A DNA stretch of 64,000 bases from CAYJFG01 sp051881695. Its GTDB lineage: Bacteria; Bacillota; Clostridia; Oscillospirales; Acutalibacteraceae. Made by a program: the position numbers and the translations under genes. Below, one piece after another: positions 33,470 to 42,514 of the stretch (its first letter is position 1; every line of letters starts with the position of its first letter). The notes under the pieces are model-generated. The model worked only from the letters and a program-made list of their open reading frames with translations. It was not told the DNA's origin and did not search any database. The stretch lies in assembly GCA_051881695.1 (NCBI GenBank), contig JBJEQJ010000020.1, positions 62,001 through 126,000 of the forward strand. Reading direction: 5' to 3'.

Positions 33470-35110
33470 GTGAGCAAAAAAATTACAGCTGTTTTACTTG
33501 CGGCAGTTATTTGTGCAGCGGCTCTGCTGTCAGGCTGCTCCGGCGAGGAAATTAAGGCAACAGCTTCTACGGACAATTACAGAAACTACTACGAAATATT
33601 TGTTTATTCCTTCTGTGATTCAAACGGCGACGGAATAGGCGATATCAACGGTATAATACAAAAGCTTGACTATTTAAACGACGGCGACCCCAACAGCGGC
33701 GATGATTTGGGTATTGACGGTATATGGCTTATGCCGATTATGCCTTCTCCGTCATATCATAAATATGATATAACGGATTATTACGATATAGACGAAACAT
33801 ACGGCACAATTGAGGATTTTGAAAAGCTTTCTGCCGAATGTGACAAAAGAGGTATTGACCTTATAATTGACCTGGTTCTTAACCATACATCTTCTGAGCA
33901 CGAATGGTTCCAAAAGACAATTGATGAGGTTAAGAACGGCGAATTTGACGGAGAATATTCGCAGATGTACAGTATTCCTGCGGACGGTAAAAGAGTAACA
34001 GGCTACGGTTATCAGCTCTTCTACGGTACTTCGTATTCATATGAATGTAACTTTGCAGGCGGTATGCCCGACCTTGATTTAAGCAATGACAAGGTTAGAG
34101 AAGAAATCAAGAAGATTGTTAATTTCTGGGTGGATAAAGGTGTTGACGGCTTCAGACTTGACGCTGTTAAATATTTTGAGTCACCCGAAACTGACGGAGA
34201 TGAATTCTTAAAATGGTTTACAGATTATGTAAAGTCTGTTGACGAGGGATTATATCTTGTCGGAGAAGAATGGGAGGGCAACAGTGATATTGCCCAAAAA
34301 TATAAAAGCGGCATAGACAGTCTGTTTAACTTCACCTTCTCTAACAGCGGAAACAGGCTTACATCTGCTGTAAATTCAGAAAATGCAAAAACTATCCTCA
34401 ACTCCGATAAAAAGTGGAACGAGCTTATCAGCGGCAAGAACGAAAACGCAATTGACGCTGTGTTCCTCTCTAATCATGATATGGCAAGAAGCGGAAATGC
34501 CTTTAAGGGTGATCCTGTTAAGGCTAAAATGGCGGCTGCGTTGTATATGCTTATGCCGGGTAACTCTTACATTTACTACGGAGAAGAGGTAGGCTTGCTC
34601 GGCGGTAGCGGAAATGAAAACGATGCGTCGTGGAGAATTGCAATGCCGTGGTCCTATGAAGGCGATAAAAGCGGAACAGTTACAGAGGTACCGCCCGGAG
34701 TTGCCGAAGAGGACGTAGAGGAGTGGAGTCCTGAAAAGAGCGTTGAAGAACAGCAAAAGGACGAAAACTCCTTAATGAGATTCTACAAGAAGATAATAGA
34801 TTTAAAGCTTCAGAATCCGGAAATTGCAAGAGGTAAAATAACAAAGATTATAGAAACACCTACAGACAACGTAGCAGGCGCATTAATTGAGTATAACGAT
34901 TCCGCCGTTATTTTAATACATAACCTCGGCAAAGAGGAGAGAACAGTGGAGATTTCTAAGGATGATTTAAACTACAGCGGAATAAGAGGACAGCTCACAG
35001 CGCAGGAGCCGACCGCCACAGATTCTAACGGAAAGAATACTTACCCGACAGCAACGCTAAACGGCACAACTCTTACAATCCCTGCAAAGTCAACAGTTAT
35101 CTTAAAGTAA
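33470..35110 (+). CDS. GH13 alpha-amylase family lipoprotein
   Basis: A 546-residue surface enzyme. The signal peptide ends in LLSGC (Cys 23). The GH13 barrel shows DGIWLMPIMPSPSYHKYD near 83-100, DLVLNHTSSEH near 131-141, the nucleophile Asp in GFRLDAVKYF, the acid Glu in GEEWEG, and the third acid in LSNHDMARSG. All three catalytic residues are present. It resembles amylases/neopullulanases that feed maltodextrins to the transporter encoded just upstream. The start is GTG with AAAGGAG before it. A Pro/Glu-rich insert follows the barrel (about 400-425). A strong terminator ends the operon. Confidence 0.9.
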   Translation: MSKKITAVLLAAVICAAALLSGCSGEEIKATASTDNYRNYYEIFVYSFCDSNGDGIGDINGIIQKLDYLNDGDPNSGDDLGIDGIWLMPIMPSPSYHKYDITDYYDIDETYGTIEDFEKLSAECDKRGIDLIIDLVLNHTSSEHEWFQKTIDEVKNGEFDGEYSQMYSIPADGKRVTGYGYQLFYGTSYSYECNFAGGMPDLDLSNDKVREEIKKIVNFWVDKGVDGFRLDAVKYFESPETDGDEFLKWFTDYVKSVDEGLYLVGEEWEGNSDIAQKYKSGIDSLFNFTFSNSGNRLTSAVNSENAKTILNSDKKWNELISGKNENAIDAVFLSNHDMARSGNAFKGDPVKAKMAAALYMLMPGNSYIYYGEEVGLLGGSGNENDASWRIAMPWSYEGDKSGTVTEVPPGVAEEDVEEWSPEKSVEEQQKDENSLMRFYKKIIDLKLQNPEIARGKITKIIETPTDNVAGALIEYNDSAVILIHNLGKEERTVEISKDDLNYSGIRGQLTAQEPTATDSNGKNTYPTATLNGTTLTIPAKSTVILK

Positions 35111-35169
35111 AAGTTAATTAAAGCTTTTTGTAAAGCTCTTATCAAGGAACATTCTTTCAATATAGCTTG

Positions 35170-35194
35170 CAGGCGGCAGAAATGCCGCCTGTTT
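35170..35194 (+). terminator. Terminator of the amylase gene
   Basis: CAGGCGGCA-GAAA-TGCCGCCTG followed by TTTT; a perfect nine-base-pair stem. Confidence 0.85.
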
Positions 35195-35204
35195 TATGTT
35201 TCTC

Positions 35205-35490
35205 ATTTCCACCCCTTTTTTTAAGACAAGTTACCTTTTTTGCCTCCATTGTTAAAGGGGTGGCAGCGTAAGCTTTGTCGGAGGGATTCATTTCAGCACA
35301 TACTTTCTTCTTAGGACTCCCCCCTTTAAGACAAGGGAGGCTTTTCTCGTTTTCACCTTTTCTTTAGCAGGAAATTTTCAGCCTCCCTTGCTAAAGGGCT
35401 GTGGCAGGCGTAAGCTTTGTCGGATGGATTCTATTTAGCACATACTTTTCTTTTGAAATCCCCCTGTCACGCTGGGGCGTGGCGTTACTT
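35205..35490. repeat. Two tandem copies of a dispersed intergenic repeat
   Basis: Each copy has a CCTCC...GGAGG-type part, then GCGTAAGCTTTGTCGGA, GGATTC, TTAGCACATACT and TCCCCC. Copies start near 35205 and 35375. A third, inverted copy lies at about 52163-52290. There is no coding potential. It is a REP-like family different from the 180-bp elements. Confidence 0.6.
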
Positions 35491-35525
35491 CCTGAGTGCG
35501 GGAATTTTATTATCTGTATAACAAA

Positions 35526-35551
35526 GGCGGCAGCTCATTTGAGCTGCCGCC
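35526..35551 (-). terminator. Terminator of the VanW-family gene
   Basis: GGCGGCAGCTC / GAGCTGCCGCC, an 11-bp perfect stem with an ATTT loop; on the minus strand TTTGTT follows. Confidence 0.7.
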
Positions 35552-35593
35552 AAGGCTGTGTGCTACTTTATATTTTTTATTTAAATTATAGCT

Positions 35594-37570
35594 TTACTGC
35601 AAAGCCTCTTCCTCTAAAGACTGTACAGGCTCAACCTCGCTTGAGGTTTCAGAGGATTGCGGTTCCTCCTGTGACTGTGGGGATTCGCTGCTTGCACTTG
35701 ATGAAACAGGCTCCTCCTGTGATACTGCTGAGGAGGTGCTGCTTGATGTTTGCGATGAATTGCCGGAAGAGCTGCTTGAAGATGAGGAGGAAGACGAGCT
35801 GCTTGATGAAGACGAGGTGCTTGCCGGTGTGTCGGGCTGTGTAAGCTTTCTGGATACATTACCCGGGTCGCCGCCTACTATGTAGTGTCCGTCTGATAAG
35901 CTGTAAACAGAGGAGGGGAGATCCTCTCTGCCTACCTCCTTGCCGTTTTTATAGAACACTCTCTGTGCGTCTGTGCCGTATTCCTCGCTTGTGGACCATG
36001 TGCACCACGACTCGGTTCTTACTTCGTCAAAATCGGGCGACTGATAGCCGTATATTTCACAGTTCAGTGTATAGCCGTCAAGCCATGTTTTAAAGAAAAT
36101 CTGATATTTTGTGTTGTTTTTAAGCTTTAGGTCAAGGTTGCCGTAATCTATTGTTGCGTCCAGTCCGCCGTAAACGTATGTTGAGCACCACAAATGCGGA
36201 TAACGCTCGGTAATGCCCATATTTGCCTGTATTCCGGCGTTGTATATTGTAGATGCCGCCTGGCATATGCCGCCGCCGTAGCCGGTTGTATACTGACCAC
36301 GTTCTATTACTGTAGCCGGAAGATAACCGTTGGAGGCAAGGTTGCTGTTGCCTGTGCAGCCGTTGAAAGAGAAGTTCTTGCCCGGCTCTACAATTGTGCC
36401 GTTAATTGCGTTAAGAGCAGTTCCCATATTCTGCGTTGCGTTCCAGGTGTTTGTGGAAACTGTGCTGTACTTGCCGATAAGCTTTGTTGCTTTCTTTACG
36501 TCCTCCATTTTAAGCTTTGGCTTATCTGTAACCATAGAAGCGGTAAGCTCGCCGGAGGCGGCGCCGTTTGCAAACAGATTTTTGAAATCTGCCGTAAGCT
36601 TGTCGCGGTCAACTACTGAGCCCTCAGAGCCTTCCTTGAATGTGAACATTTTGCTTGCGCTTGCGCTAGGATTGAATTTTGAAACGTGAGGCTCAACAGC
36701 AGGGTTGTCAAGCTTTTTGCCGGCGGTTTTAACTGCCTTGTTTATAGAAGCTTCCGTAACCTGACAGGTTATTTTAAAGTTGATTGTTCCCTTTTCGTTG
36801 TCAACCTCCACATTGCCTGCGCTTGGCAAAGATACAGAGCCTTTGTTTGCTCCTGCGGCTTCTACCTGCTTGCTGTAGCTGTACGCCTGCTTTATAGTAT
36901 CCTCTGTGTTGTAGGTGTATACAAAATCGTCCTGTGTATATTCCAGAGATTTCTCTCCGCCTGTAACCTTAACGGTAAACTTCGGCGCTGTTTCATTTTC
37001 CTTAAGCGTTATTAAGGTTGTGGCTTCCTTTAAGGTTTTTCCGCTTACGTCTATGCCGCCGATGTGAACACCCTTTGCAAAAACTGTTTCTTCAAGAGGA
37101 GTCTGCGCCGTTGTCACGGGGTTCAGCTTTGTTGCAGTAGGCACAACCTGCGAATTTAAAAACATATTTGCAAGAAAAGCCGAGCAAATAAGAAGTATTG
37201 CAACAATAATTCCTACAGCTACAAGCTTGCCTTTGCCGCCTTTTTTCTTTTCTTCCTTATCGTCAGATTGTAACGCCGGTAAGGTGCTTGCCTGCGGTGC
37301 AGTTATTGTACTGTCAAGGCTTATGTCAACATATTGCTCCGCGCTGTCCTGCGCTACTTTTTCTTTTTTTGCGGCAGTCGCCGTGTCGTCCGTATTTGCA
37401 GTCTTTAGCTGTGCTTCTGTGATTTTTGGCTTAGTACCGTTTTTATCTGCTTTGTCCTGCGTATGCTGTGCAGCCTGGCTTTTTACCTCTTCGAGAATTT
37501 TGTCGATTATATCCTCGTTATTGTTATTGCTTTTTTCCTCAGGTTTTATATCCTTTTTATTCTCTTCCAT
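35594..37570 (-). CDS. VanW-family cell-wall protein with Ser-rich tail
   Basis: A 658-residue protein. Residues 1-115 are a charged cytoplasmic part, followed by one membrane helix at 116-136 (LVAVGIIVAILLICSAFLANM). Outside come putative peptidoglycan-binding_4 modules (about 150-340) and the VanW domain (about 375-510; GKNFSFNGCTG, TGYGGGICQAASTIYNA, LWLDGY-like strands). The tail from about 565 is almost all Ser, Glu, Thr and Gln, a linker-like or wall-spanning stretch. VanW proteins are widespread in Gram-positives and tied to the cell wall, but their exact reaction is unknown. The gene stands alone with its own terminator. Confidence 0.88.
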   Translation of the reverse strand: MEENKKDIKPEEKSNNNNEDIIDKILEEVKSQAAQHTQDKADKNGTKPKITEAQLKTANTDDTATAAKKEKVAQDSAEQYVDISLDSTITAPQASTLPALQSDDKEEKKKGGKGKLVAVGIIVAILLICSAFLANMFLNSQVVPTATKLNPVTTAQTPLEETVFAKGVHIGGIDVSGKTLKEATTLITLKENETAPKFTVKVTGGEKSLEYTQDDFVYTYNTEDTIKQAYSYSKQVEAAGANKGSVSLPSAGNVEVDNEKGTINFKITCQVTEASINKAVKTAGKKLDNPAVEPHVSKFNPSASASKMFTFKEGSEGSVVDRDKLTADFKNLFANGAASGELTASMVTDKPKLKMEDVKKATKLIGKYSTVSTNTWNATQNMGTALNAINGTIVEPGKNFSFNGCTGNSNLASNGYLPATVIERGQYTTGYGGGICQAASTIYNAGIQANMGITERYPHLWCSTYVYGGLDATIDYGNLDLKLKNNTKYQIFFKTWLDGYTLNCEIYGYQSPDFDEVRTESWCTWSTSEEYGTDAQRVFYKNGKEVGREDLPSSVYSLSDGHYIVGGDPGNVSRKLTQPDTPASTSSSSSSSSSSSSSSSSSGNSSQTSSSTSSAVSQEEPVSSSASSESPQSQEEPQSSETSSEVEPVQSLEEEALQ

Positions 37571-38024
37571 ATACCCGTACCAATCTCCTTCCTAAAACAA
37601 CTGTAAACATATGGTTTAACAACAATTATACAACATCGGTACAGTAAAAGTAAAGATAAAAGTTCATATCTTTTATTGTAAAATATCACAACCTTAGCTT
37701 GTAATACATAAGAATTTTTGTATTTCAATATTCAATTTTTTATCTCTATTACAAAACATACCTCTGTAAAAATAAAATTTTGATTTTCAAAAATAAATAC
37801 CGCTTACTGATTGAAAAATTTGTGTGATTTGGTATAATATATTATGTATTGTTGTGTGGCTTTAAATTATCGAATATATATGCCGTACAGAACTTATAAA
37901 AAGTGATATAATTATTCCTTTGAATAAGCTGCAAATCCGGATTGATTTGTAATTTATCGGAGAAATTAGATTTTTATATTATATATTTTCAGATGACCGA
38001 ATAAAGCGAAAGGACAACAGTAAA
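37571..38024. other. Divergent promoter region, VanW gene and glycosyltransferase gene
   Basis: No gene is seen in this AT-rich stretch. One clear plus-strand sigma-A promoter is TTGAAA (37811-37816), 16 bases, TATAAT (37833-37838). It leaves a leader of about 180 bases before 38025, long enough for regulation, but I saw no recognisable riboswitch. Confidence 0.5.
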
Positions 38025-39425
38025 ATGAGAATTCTAATAATGTCTGCATCAACGGGCGGAGGTCACAAAAGAGCCTCACAGGCGCTTGAAAGCTATGTAA
38101 AACAGCGTGACCCGGAGGCAGTTGTGAAAATAGCGGATACGCTTGAATACATAGGGCATCTTTTCAATAAGACTATATCTGAGGGATATGTTTTTATGGC
38201 GAAGAAGGTTCCGAGAATTTACGGAAGTGTATATAACAGCGCAAACAGAGAAACTCCGCTTAACTCTATGGTGAATAAAATCACCGAGCAGGTGGCAAAA
38301 AGGCTTTTGCCGCTTATAACAGAGTTTAAGCCGGACGTTATTATAACTGTGCATCCGTTTGCGTCCGAAATGATAGGAAAGCTTAAAAAGGACAGGCTTG
38401 TGACGGTGCCGTTCATCTGCATAATTACGGATTTTGCCCCGCACAGAACATATATTAACCCACAGGTGGATTCCTACGTTGTTTCCAGCGAAGAAATGGT
38501 AGACGCAGTTGAGGCATACGGTATTGACAGAAAAATAATTCACTCAATAGGCATACCGATAGACCCTGTATTTTATGAAAAATACGACAAGCCGGAGCTT
38601 ATGCGCCAAATGCAGCTTGACCCCGAAAAGCCTACTGTGCTGATTATGGCGGGAAGCTTTGGCGTAACCGATATTCTTAAAATTTATCAGAATATATCAG
38701 AAATAGAAGTGGATTTTCAGATTATAGTAATAACAGGTAACAATAAAAAGCTTTACGAGGAATTTGAGCGTCTGCTTGCAAAGGCGGAGGAACAGAAAAA
38801 AACCGAGAGCCTGAAGGAGCTGCACAAGCACAGAAAAATGCATTTGAAGCGTATGAAAAATACGGACGAGCTTGTGGAGGATTTTATTTTAAAGAAAGAC
38901 AGCGAGCTTACAAGGCTTTTTAAGGAGCAGAAGAATAAGCTGAAGCTTCAAAAGGATAAGATTAAGTTTAAAATAAAGAAAACAAAGGGAGAGCTGAAAG
39001 AGGAGCTTCTGGAAAGGACGCTTATTCAAAAGCTGTATAAGGGCTCGGGTGCGACAAAGCCGACAAAGCTTTTGTTTTTTGTAAATGATGTTAATAAATA
39101 TATGAGTATATCTGACCTTATTATTACTAAACCGGGAGGACTTACCGTTTCGGAGTCGCTTGCTTCGGCATTGCCTATGGCAATTTTTCAGGCGTTTCCG
39201 GGTCAGGAGGAAGAAAACGCAGAATTTTTAGTTCGCAACAATATGGCTATAATGCTGCCAAAGGGCAGGCAGTGTAAGGCTGAGGTTGAAAGATTGCTTA
39301 CTAACCCTGAAATTCTTGCAAAGATGAAGGAGTCTTGCAGAAGCTTCTGCAAGGAGCAGTCTGCAAAAGCAGTTTATGAGCTTGCACTGGAGCTTACGGA
39401 AAAACAAAGGGACAGGATATTTTAG
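38025..39425 (+). CDS. Processive diacylglycerol glycosyltransferase (MGDG-synthase/UgtP type) with coiled-coil insert
   Basis: A 466-residue GT28-type enzyme that makes glycolipids on the inner face of the membrane. The N-terminal MGDG-synthase domain shows SASTGGGHKRASQAL at 8-22 and TVHPFASEM near 108-116. The C-terminal GT domain shows VLIMAGSFG (205-213) and the UDP-sugar site ITKPGGLTVSESLASALP (367-384). Family members are usually about 380 residues. Here about 90 extra residues (252-343), made almost only of Lys, Glu, Leu and Arg, sit between the ITGNNKKLYEE loop and the LLFFVNDV strand. They would form a long charged helix or hairpin. The serpin gene follows 41 bases later with no terminator between. 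Confidence 0.87.
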   Translation: MRILIMSASTGGGHKRASQALESYVKQRDPEAVVKIADTLEYIGHLFNKTISEGYVFMAKKVPRIYGSVYNSANRETPLNSMVNKITEQVAKRLLPLITEFKPDVIITVHPFASEMIGKLKKDRLVTVPFICIITDFAPHRTYINPQVDSYVVSSEEMVDAVEAYGIDRKIIHSIGIPIDPVFYEKYDKPELMRQMQLDPEKPTVLIMAGSFGVTDILKIYQNISEIEVDFQIIVITGNNKKLYEEFERLLAKAEEQKKTESLKELHKHRKMHLKRMKNTDELVEDFILKKDSELTRLFKEQKNKLKLQKDKIKFKIKKTKGELKEELLERTLIQKLYKGSGATKPTKLLFFVNDVNKYMSISDLIITKPGGLTVSESLASALPMAIFQAFPGQEEENAEFLVRNNMAIMLPKGRQCKAEVERLLTNPEILAKMKESCRSFCKEQSAKAVYELALELTEKQRDRIF

Positions 39426-39466
39426 GAAAAGAGCATATGCAAATAAAATAAAGGATATGAAAGATA

Positions 39467-40771
39467 ATGGTGAACAAAATCAATTTAAGAACTAAGCTTA
39501 CAGCCGCTGCCTGCGCAGCTTTAATATGTGCCTGTGCAGTGTTGTCAGGCTGTGGAGAAAACGGATACCAGATTTCCGGCGGAAAGAATTTGATGAATAA
39601 TGTTTCCGCCAATGCAAAGCAGTATAATTTTACCGAGGAAACCGAACAGCCTGAGGCTTACTCAAAATATACAAAAAACCTTATCAGGTTTTCTGCGGAG
39701 CTTTTAAAGAGTAAATCGCAAAAAGGAGAAAATACTCTTATTTCGCCGGTGTCGCTTTACAGCGCTCTGTCAGTGGCGGCAAACGGCACAAATAAAACAA
39801 CGGCTAAGGAATTTAAAGATGTAATCGGCGACGGCGTAATATCTCAAACCAACATAAACGCCTGCACAAGCTATTTGTTACAGCGCTTAAAAGCCTTTAA
39901 TACTGAGGAAAGCTATTTAAAAATAGGAGATTCCTTGTGGATAAGCGACAGTATAGAGGTTAAAAACGGATTTTTGCAGAAAAACGCCGCATATTTCGGT
40001 GCAGATATTTACGGTGTTGACTTTTCAGGCGGTAATGTTCTGCAGGATATAAACGGCTGGATAAGCTCTGTGTCAGACGGTGGACTTAAGGGTGATATTA
40101 AAAGCGTTGATAATGAAACGGTTATGTATCTATTAAATACTGCAAATGTTAATGCCCCGTGGATTGTCAAGTACAGTGAAAGCAGCATAACAGACGGCAC
40201 ATTTACAAAAGCGGACGGAAAAAAGGTAAGCACCGGTATGCTGAATTCTACAGAAAGAACAGTGAGCAGTAAAAATGCAAGGGGCTTTGTTAAGAGCATA
40301 GCAGACCTTCCCTTGCAGCTTGTTGCGTTTATGCCGAATGAGGATTTAACGCTGGAGGAATATACGCAGGAATATCTTGAAGAGGAGCTTCAGACGATTA
40401 TAGACTCTGTATCCACAGTAAGCTTTGCAAAGGTGTCGTTCCCTAAGCTTACTTTAAGCAACGATGAAAGCTACGGAGAAACGCTCAAGGAAATGGGGCT
40501 TGAAACAGCCTTTTCGGAAAAATCCGATTTTAGCAAGCTTACAGGCGGCACCGCATATTTAAGCGAGGTTTCACAAAAGGTGAGCATCACGGTTGACGCA
40601 CAGGGTCTTAAATCCGGCAAGGCTGAAAAGGAAGAGAAAGAAAAGACCTCTGAAGCTGATGCAAAGCTTGATACGCTTGTGTTTGACCGTCCGTTTATAG
40701 TGATGGTAACAGATAACGAAAGCGGTATCCCTGTATTTATAGGTGCTGTTGAAAATCCGCTGGCAGACTGA
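39467..40771 (+). CDS. Serpin-family lipoprotein
   Basis: A 434-residue protein. The signal peptide ends in AVLSGC (Cys 29), so it is anchored on the outer surface. Serpin signatures are present: NTLISPVSLYSALSVAANG near 87-105, then TAKEF, LWISDSIEVKNGFL, DINGWISS and the closing FDRPFIVMV...PVFIGAVENP. The reactive-centre loop starts at about 376 (VDAQGLKSGKAE), then a Lys/Glu run. The usual hinge G-T-E-A-A-A-A-T of inhibitory serpins is not kept, so inhibition by loop insertion is uncertain. Serpins of gut bacteria protect against host or community proteases. It may be co-transcribed with the upstream glycosyltransferase. Confidence 0.88.
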   Translation: MVNKINLRTKLTAAACAALICACAVLSGCGENGYQISGGKNLMNNVSANAKQYNFTEETEQPEAYSKYTKNLIRFSAELLKSKSQKGENTLISPVSLYSALSVAANGTNKTTAKEFKDVIGDGVISQTNINACTSYLLQRLKAFNTEESYLKIGDSLWISDSIEVKNGFLQKNAAYFGADIYGVDFSGGNVLQDINGWISSVSDGGLKGDIKSVDNETVMYLLNTANVNAPWIVKYSESSITDGTFTKADGKKVSTGMLNSTERTVSSKNARGFVKSIADLPLQLVAFMPNEDLTLEEYTQEYLEEELQTIIDSVSTVSFAKVSFPKLTLSNDESYGETLKEMGLETAFSEKSDFSKLTGGTAYLSEVSQKVSITVDAQGLKSGKAEKEEKEKTSEADAKLDTLVFDRPFIVMVTDNESGIPVFIGAVENPLAD

Positions 40772-40772
40772 T

Positions 40773-40950
40773 TTAAGGAATCACTGATAAAATCACACTG
40801 AGAGTTGTTTGCACATCTTGCTTGCATATTATCCGCCGGCTTGGCCAAAAAATCCTCGTAATGCGTTAGCATTACTGCGGTTTATTTGTTCAACCTGACG
40901 AAAAATCTGACGGCGCAATATGCACAAACGATTTAATCAGGTTTCCTTAA
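40773..40950 (+). repeat. Inverted-repeat element, copy 2
   Basis: 178 bp, starting one base after the serpin stop. Ends are TTAAGGAATCACTGA and TCAGGTTTCCTTAA. It holds the inner hairpin GTAATGC-GTTA-GCATTAC. Confidence 0.85.
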
Positions 40951-41022
40951 TAAAGAGGAAAAAAGCTCTTATATCAGTAAAAGCAAAACAATGCGTATTT
41001 TTTATTAATAACGGATAAATTG

Positions 41023-41050
41023 TTGATTTTTACTTTTATAATGCTATAAT
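41023..41050 (+). promoter_or_regulatory. Promoter of the LPG-synthase-like gene
   Basis: TTGATT (41023-41028) and an extended -10, TGC-TATAAT (41045-41050), lie 16 bases apart. Confidence 0.6.
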
Positions 41051-41107
41051 GAATAATGCTTAGTTAACGGCAAACTGCAAAAATTAAAATATAAAAGGAG
41101 ATGCAAG

Positions 41108-42235
41108 GTGGAACAAACAAAAAAAACTCGTAAAATAAGCGCTTCTTTTATTTTAAATATTTTAGTCATACTTATTTCTGTAGGCTTAATTATTTATTTC
41201 TTTATATCCGAAAACGGCTTTATTGACCTTATTCGTTCAGATAGAAAAATAATAGCAGGGTGGATATTGATGGCAATACTTGCCCAGCTTACAAATATGT
41301 TTATAGATTCAGTGGTTACCTGCCTTTTCATAAGAGTACGCTACAAGTTTTTCTCGCTGTGGGACGGTATTAAGGTCTGTCTTGTAGGGCAGTTCTTCAG
41401 CGCAATTACTCCGTCGTCAACAGGCGGCCAGCCTATGCAGGTTTATCTTATGGCAAAGATGAATATAGAGGCAGGCTTTGGTACCTCGGCGATGATGCAA
41501 AAGTTCATTATTTATCAGCTTACTTCAACTGCATACAGCATTATTGCCATAATTTTAAGGCTTGATTATTTTTTATCGCAGATAAATACAACTGCAATGT
41601 GGATACTTGTGGTTGTCGGATTCCTTTCACAGATGGTTGTAACCTTTGGCTTTGTGCTTGTATCTTTTAATAAAGCAATAGCCCGAAAGCTTTTAAAGCT
41701 TTTAAATAAGATATTGCACAAGATTAAATTTATTAAAAAGCCTGATGAAAAAATTGCGTTTCTTTCCGAACAGATTGATATGTTCTACCATAGCAACAAG
41801 CTTTTTTCAAAAAATCGTAAGCTTATGCTTACTTCGTATTTACTGGTTATTTTACAAATTACCGCAATACTTTCGGTACCGTATTTTATATACAGGGCGT
41901 TTGACCAGCACTCTGCTTCTGTAATAGATATGATATGCTCGCAGGCATATGTTAATCTTGCATCAAGTATGATTCCTCTGCCGGGAGCTTCGGGAGCCGC
42001 TGAGATTGGCTTTTCTGCATTTTTCGGTATGTTCTTTGCTCCGGAAACAATAAAATCAGCAATTTTAGTATGGCGCATAATAACATATTACGGAACAATA
42101 TTAATGTGCGCTCCGTTTTCTCACTTTACAAAGGATAAAAGGCTTAGAGATGCAGAAAAAGAAATTATTGCTCAGAGTGAGCCGGAGCTTTTGCCTGAGG
42201 ATGATTTGAATAATACAAGCGACGAAGGCTGCTGA
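41108..42235 (+). CDS. UPF0104/LPG-synthase transmembrane-domain protein
   Basis: A 375-residue membrane protein with about eight helices, belonging to the flippase-like domain of lysylphosphatidylglycerol synthases. The two conserved blocks are GQFFSAITPSSTGGQPMQ near 95-112 and PLPGASGAAEIGFSAFFG near 292-309. The soluble aminoacyl-transfer domain of full MprF is absent, so it is not expected to lysinylate lipids by itself. It may flip a lipid or glycolipid. The start is GTG with AAAGGAG upstream. Downstream, after a repeat element, lies a glycosyltransferase, and upstream a glycolipid synthase, so a shared role in envelope lipids is plausible. Confidence 0.87.
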   Translation: MEQTKKTRKISASFILNILVILISVGLIIYFFISENGFIDLIRSDRKIIAGWILMAILAQLTNMFIDSVVTCLFIRVRYKFFSLWDGIKVCLVGQFFSAITPSSTGGQPMQVYLMAKMNIEAGFGTSAMMQKFIIYQLTSTAYSIIAIILRLDYFLSQINTTAMWILVVVGFLSQMVVTFGFVLVSFNKAIARKLLKLLNKILHKIKFIKKPDEKIAFLSEQIDMFYHSNKLFSKNRKLMLTSYLLVILQITAILSVPYFIYRAFDQHSASVIDMICSQAYVNLASSMIPLPGASGAAEIGFSAFFGMFFAPETIKSAILVWRIITYYGTILMCAPFSHFTKDKRLRDAEKEIIAQSEPELLPEDDLNNTSDEGC

Positions 42236-42248
42236 AGCCTGCAGAATG

Positions 42249-42427
42249 TTAAGGAACCACTGAATAAATCACGCAAAAAGCTGTTTGCACATCTTGCTTG
42301 CATATTTTCCGCCGGTTTGCCCAAAAAATCCTCGTAATGCGTTAGCATTACTGCGGTTTATTTGTTCAACCTGACGAAAAATCTGACGGCGCAATATGCA
42401 CAAACGATTTAATCAGTGTTTCCTTAA
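42249..42427 (+). repeat. Inverted-repeat element, copy 3
   Basis: 179 bp, very close to copy 2 in its inner part, with ends TTAAGGAACCACTGAATAAATCA and GATTTAATCAGTGTTTCCTTAA. It starts 13 bases after the preceding stop codon. Confidence 0.87.
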
Positions 42428-42514
42428 AAAAGGTTTAATTGTATATTGACAGGGTGAAAACTGTCAATTTTACTGAACGGTGTATGTGAAAATAAGTAAA
42501 AAGGATTGGTGTTA

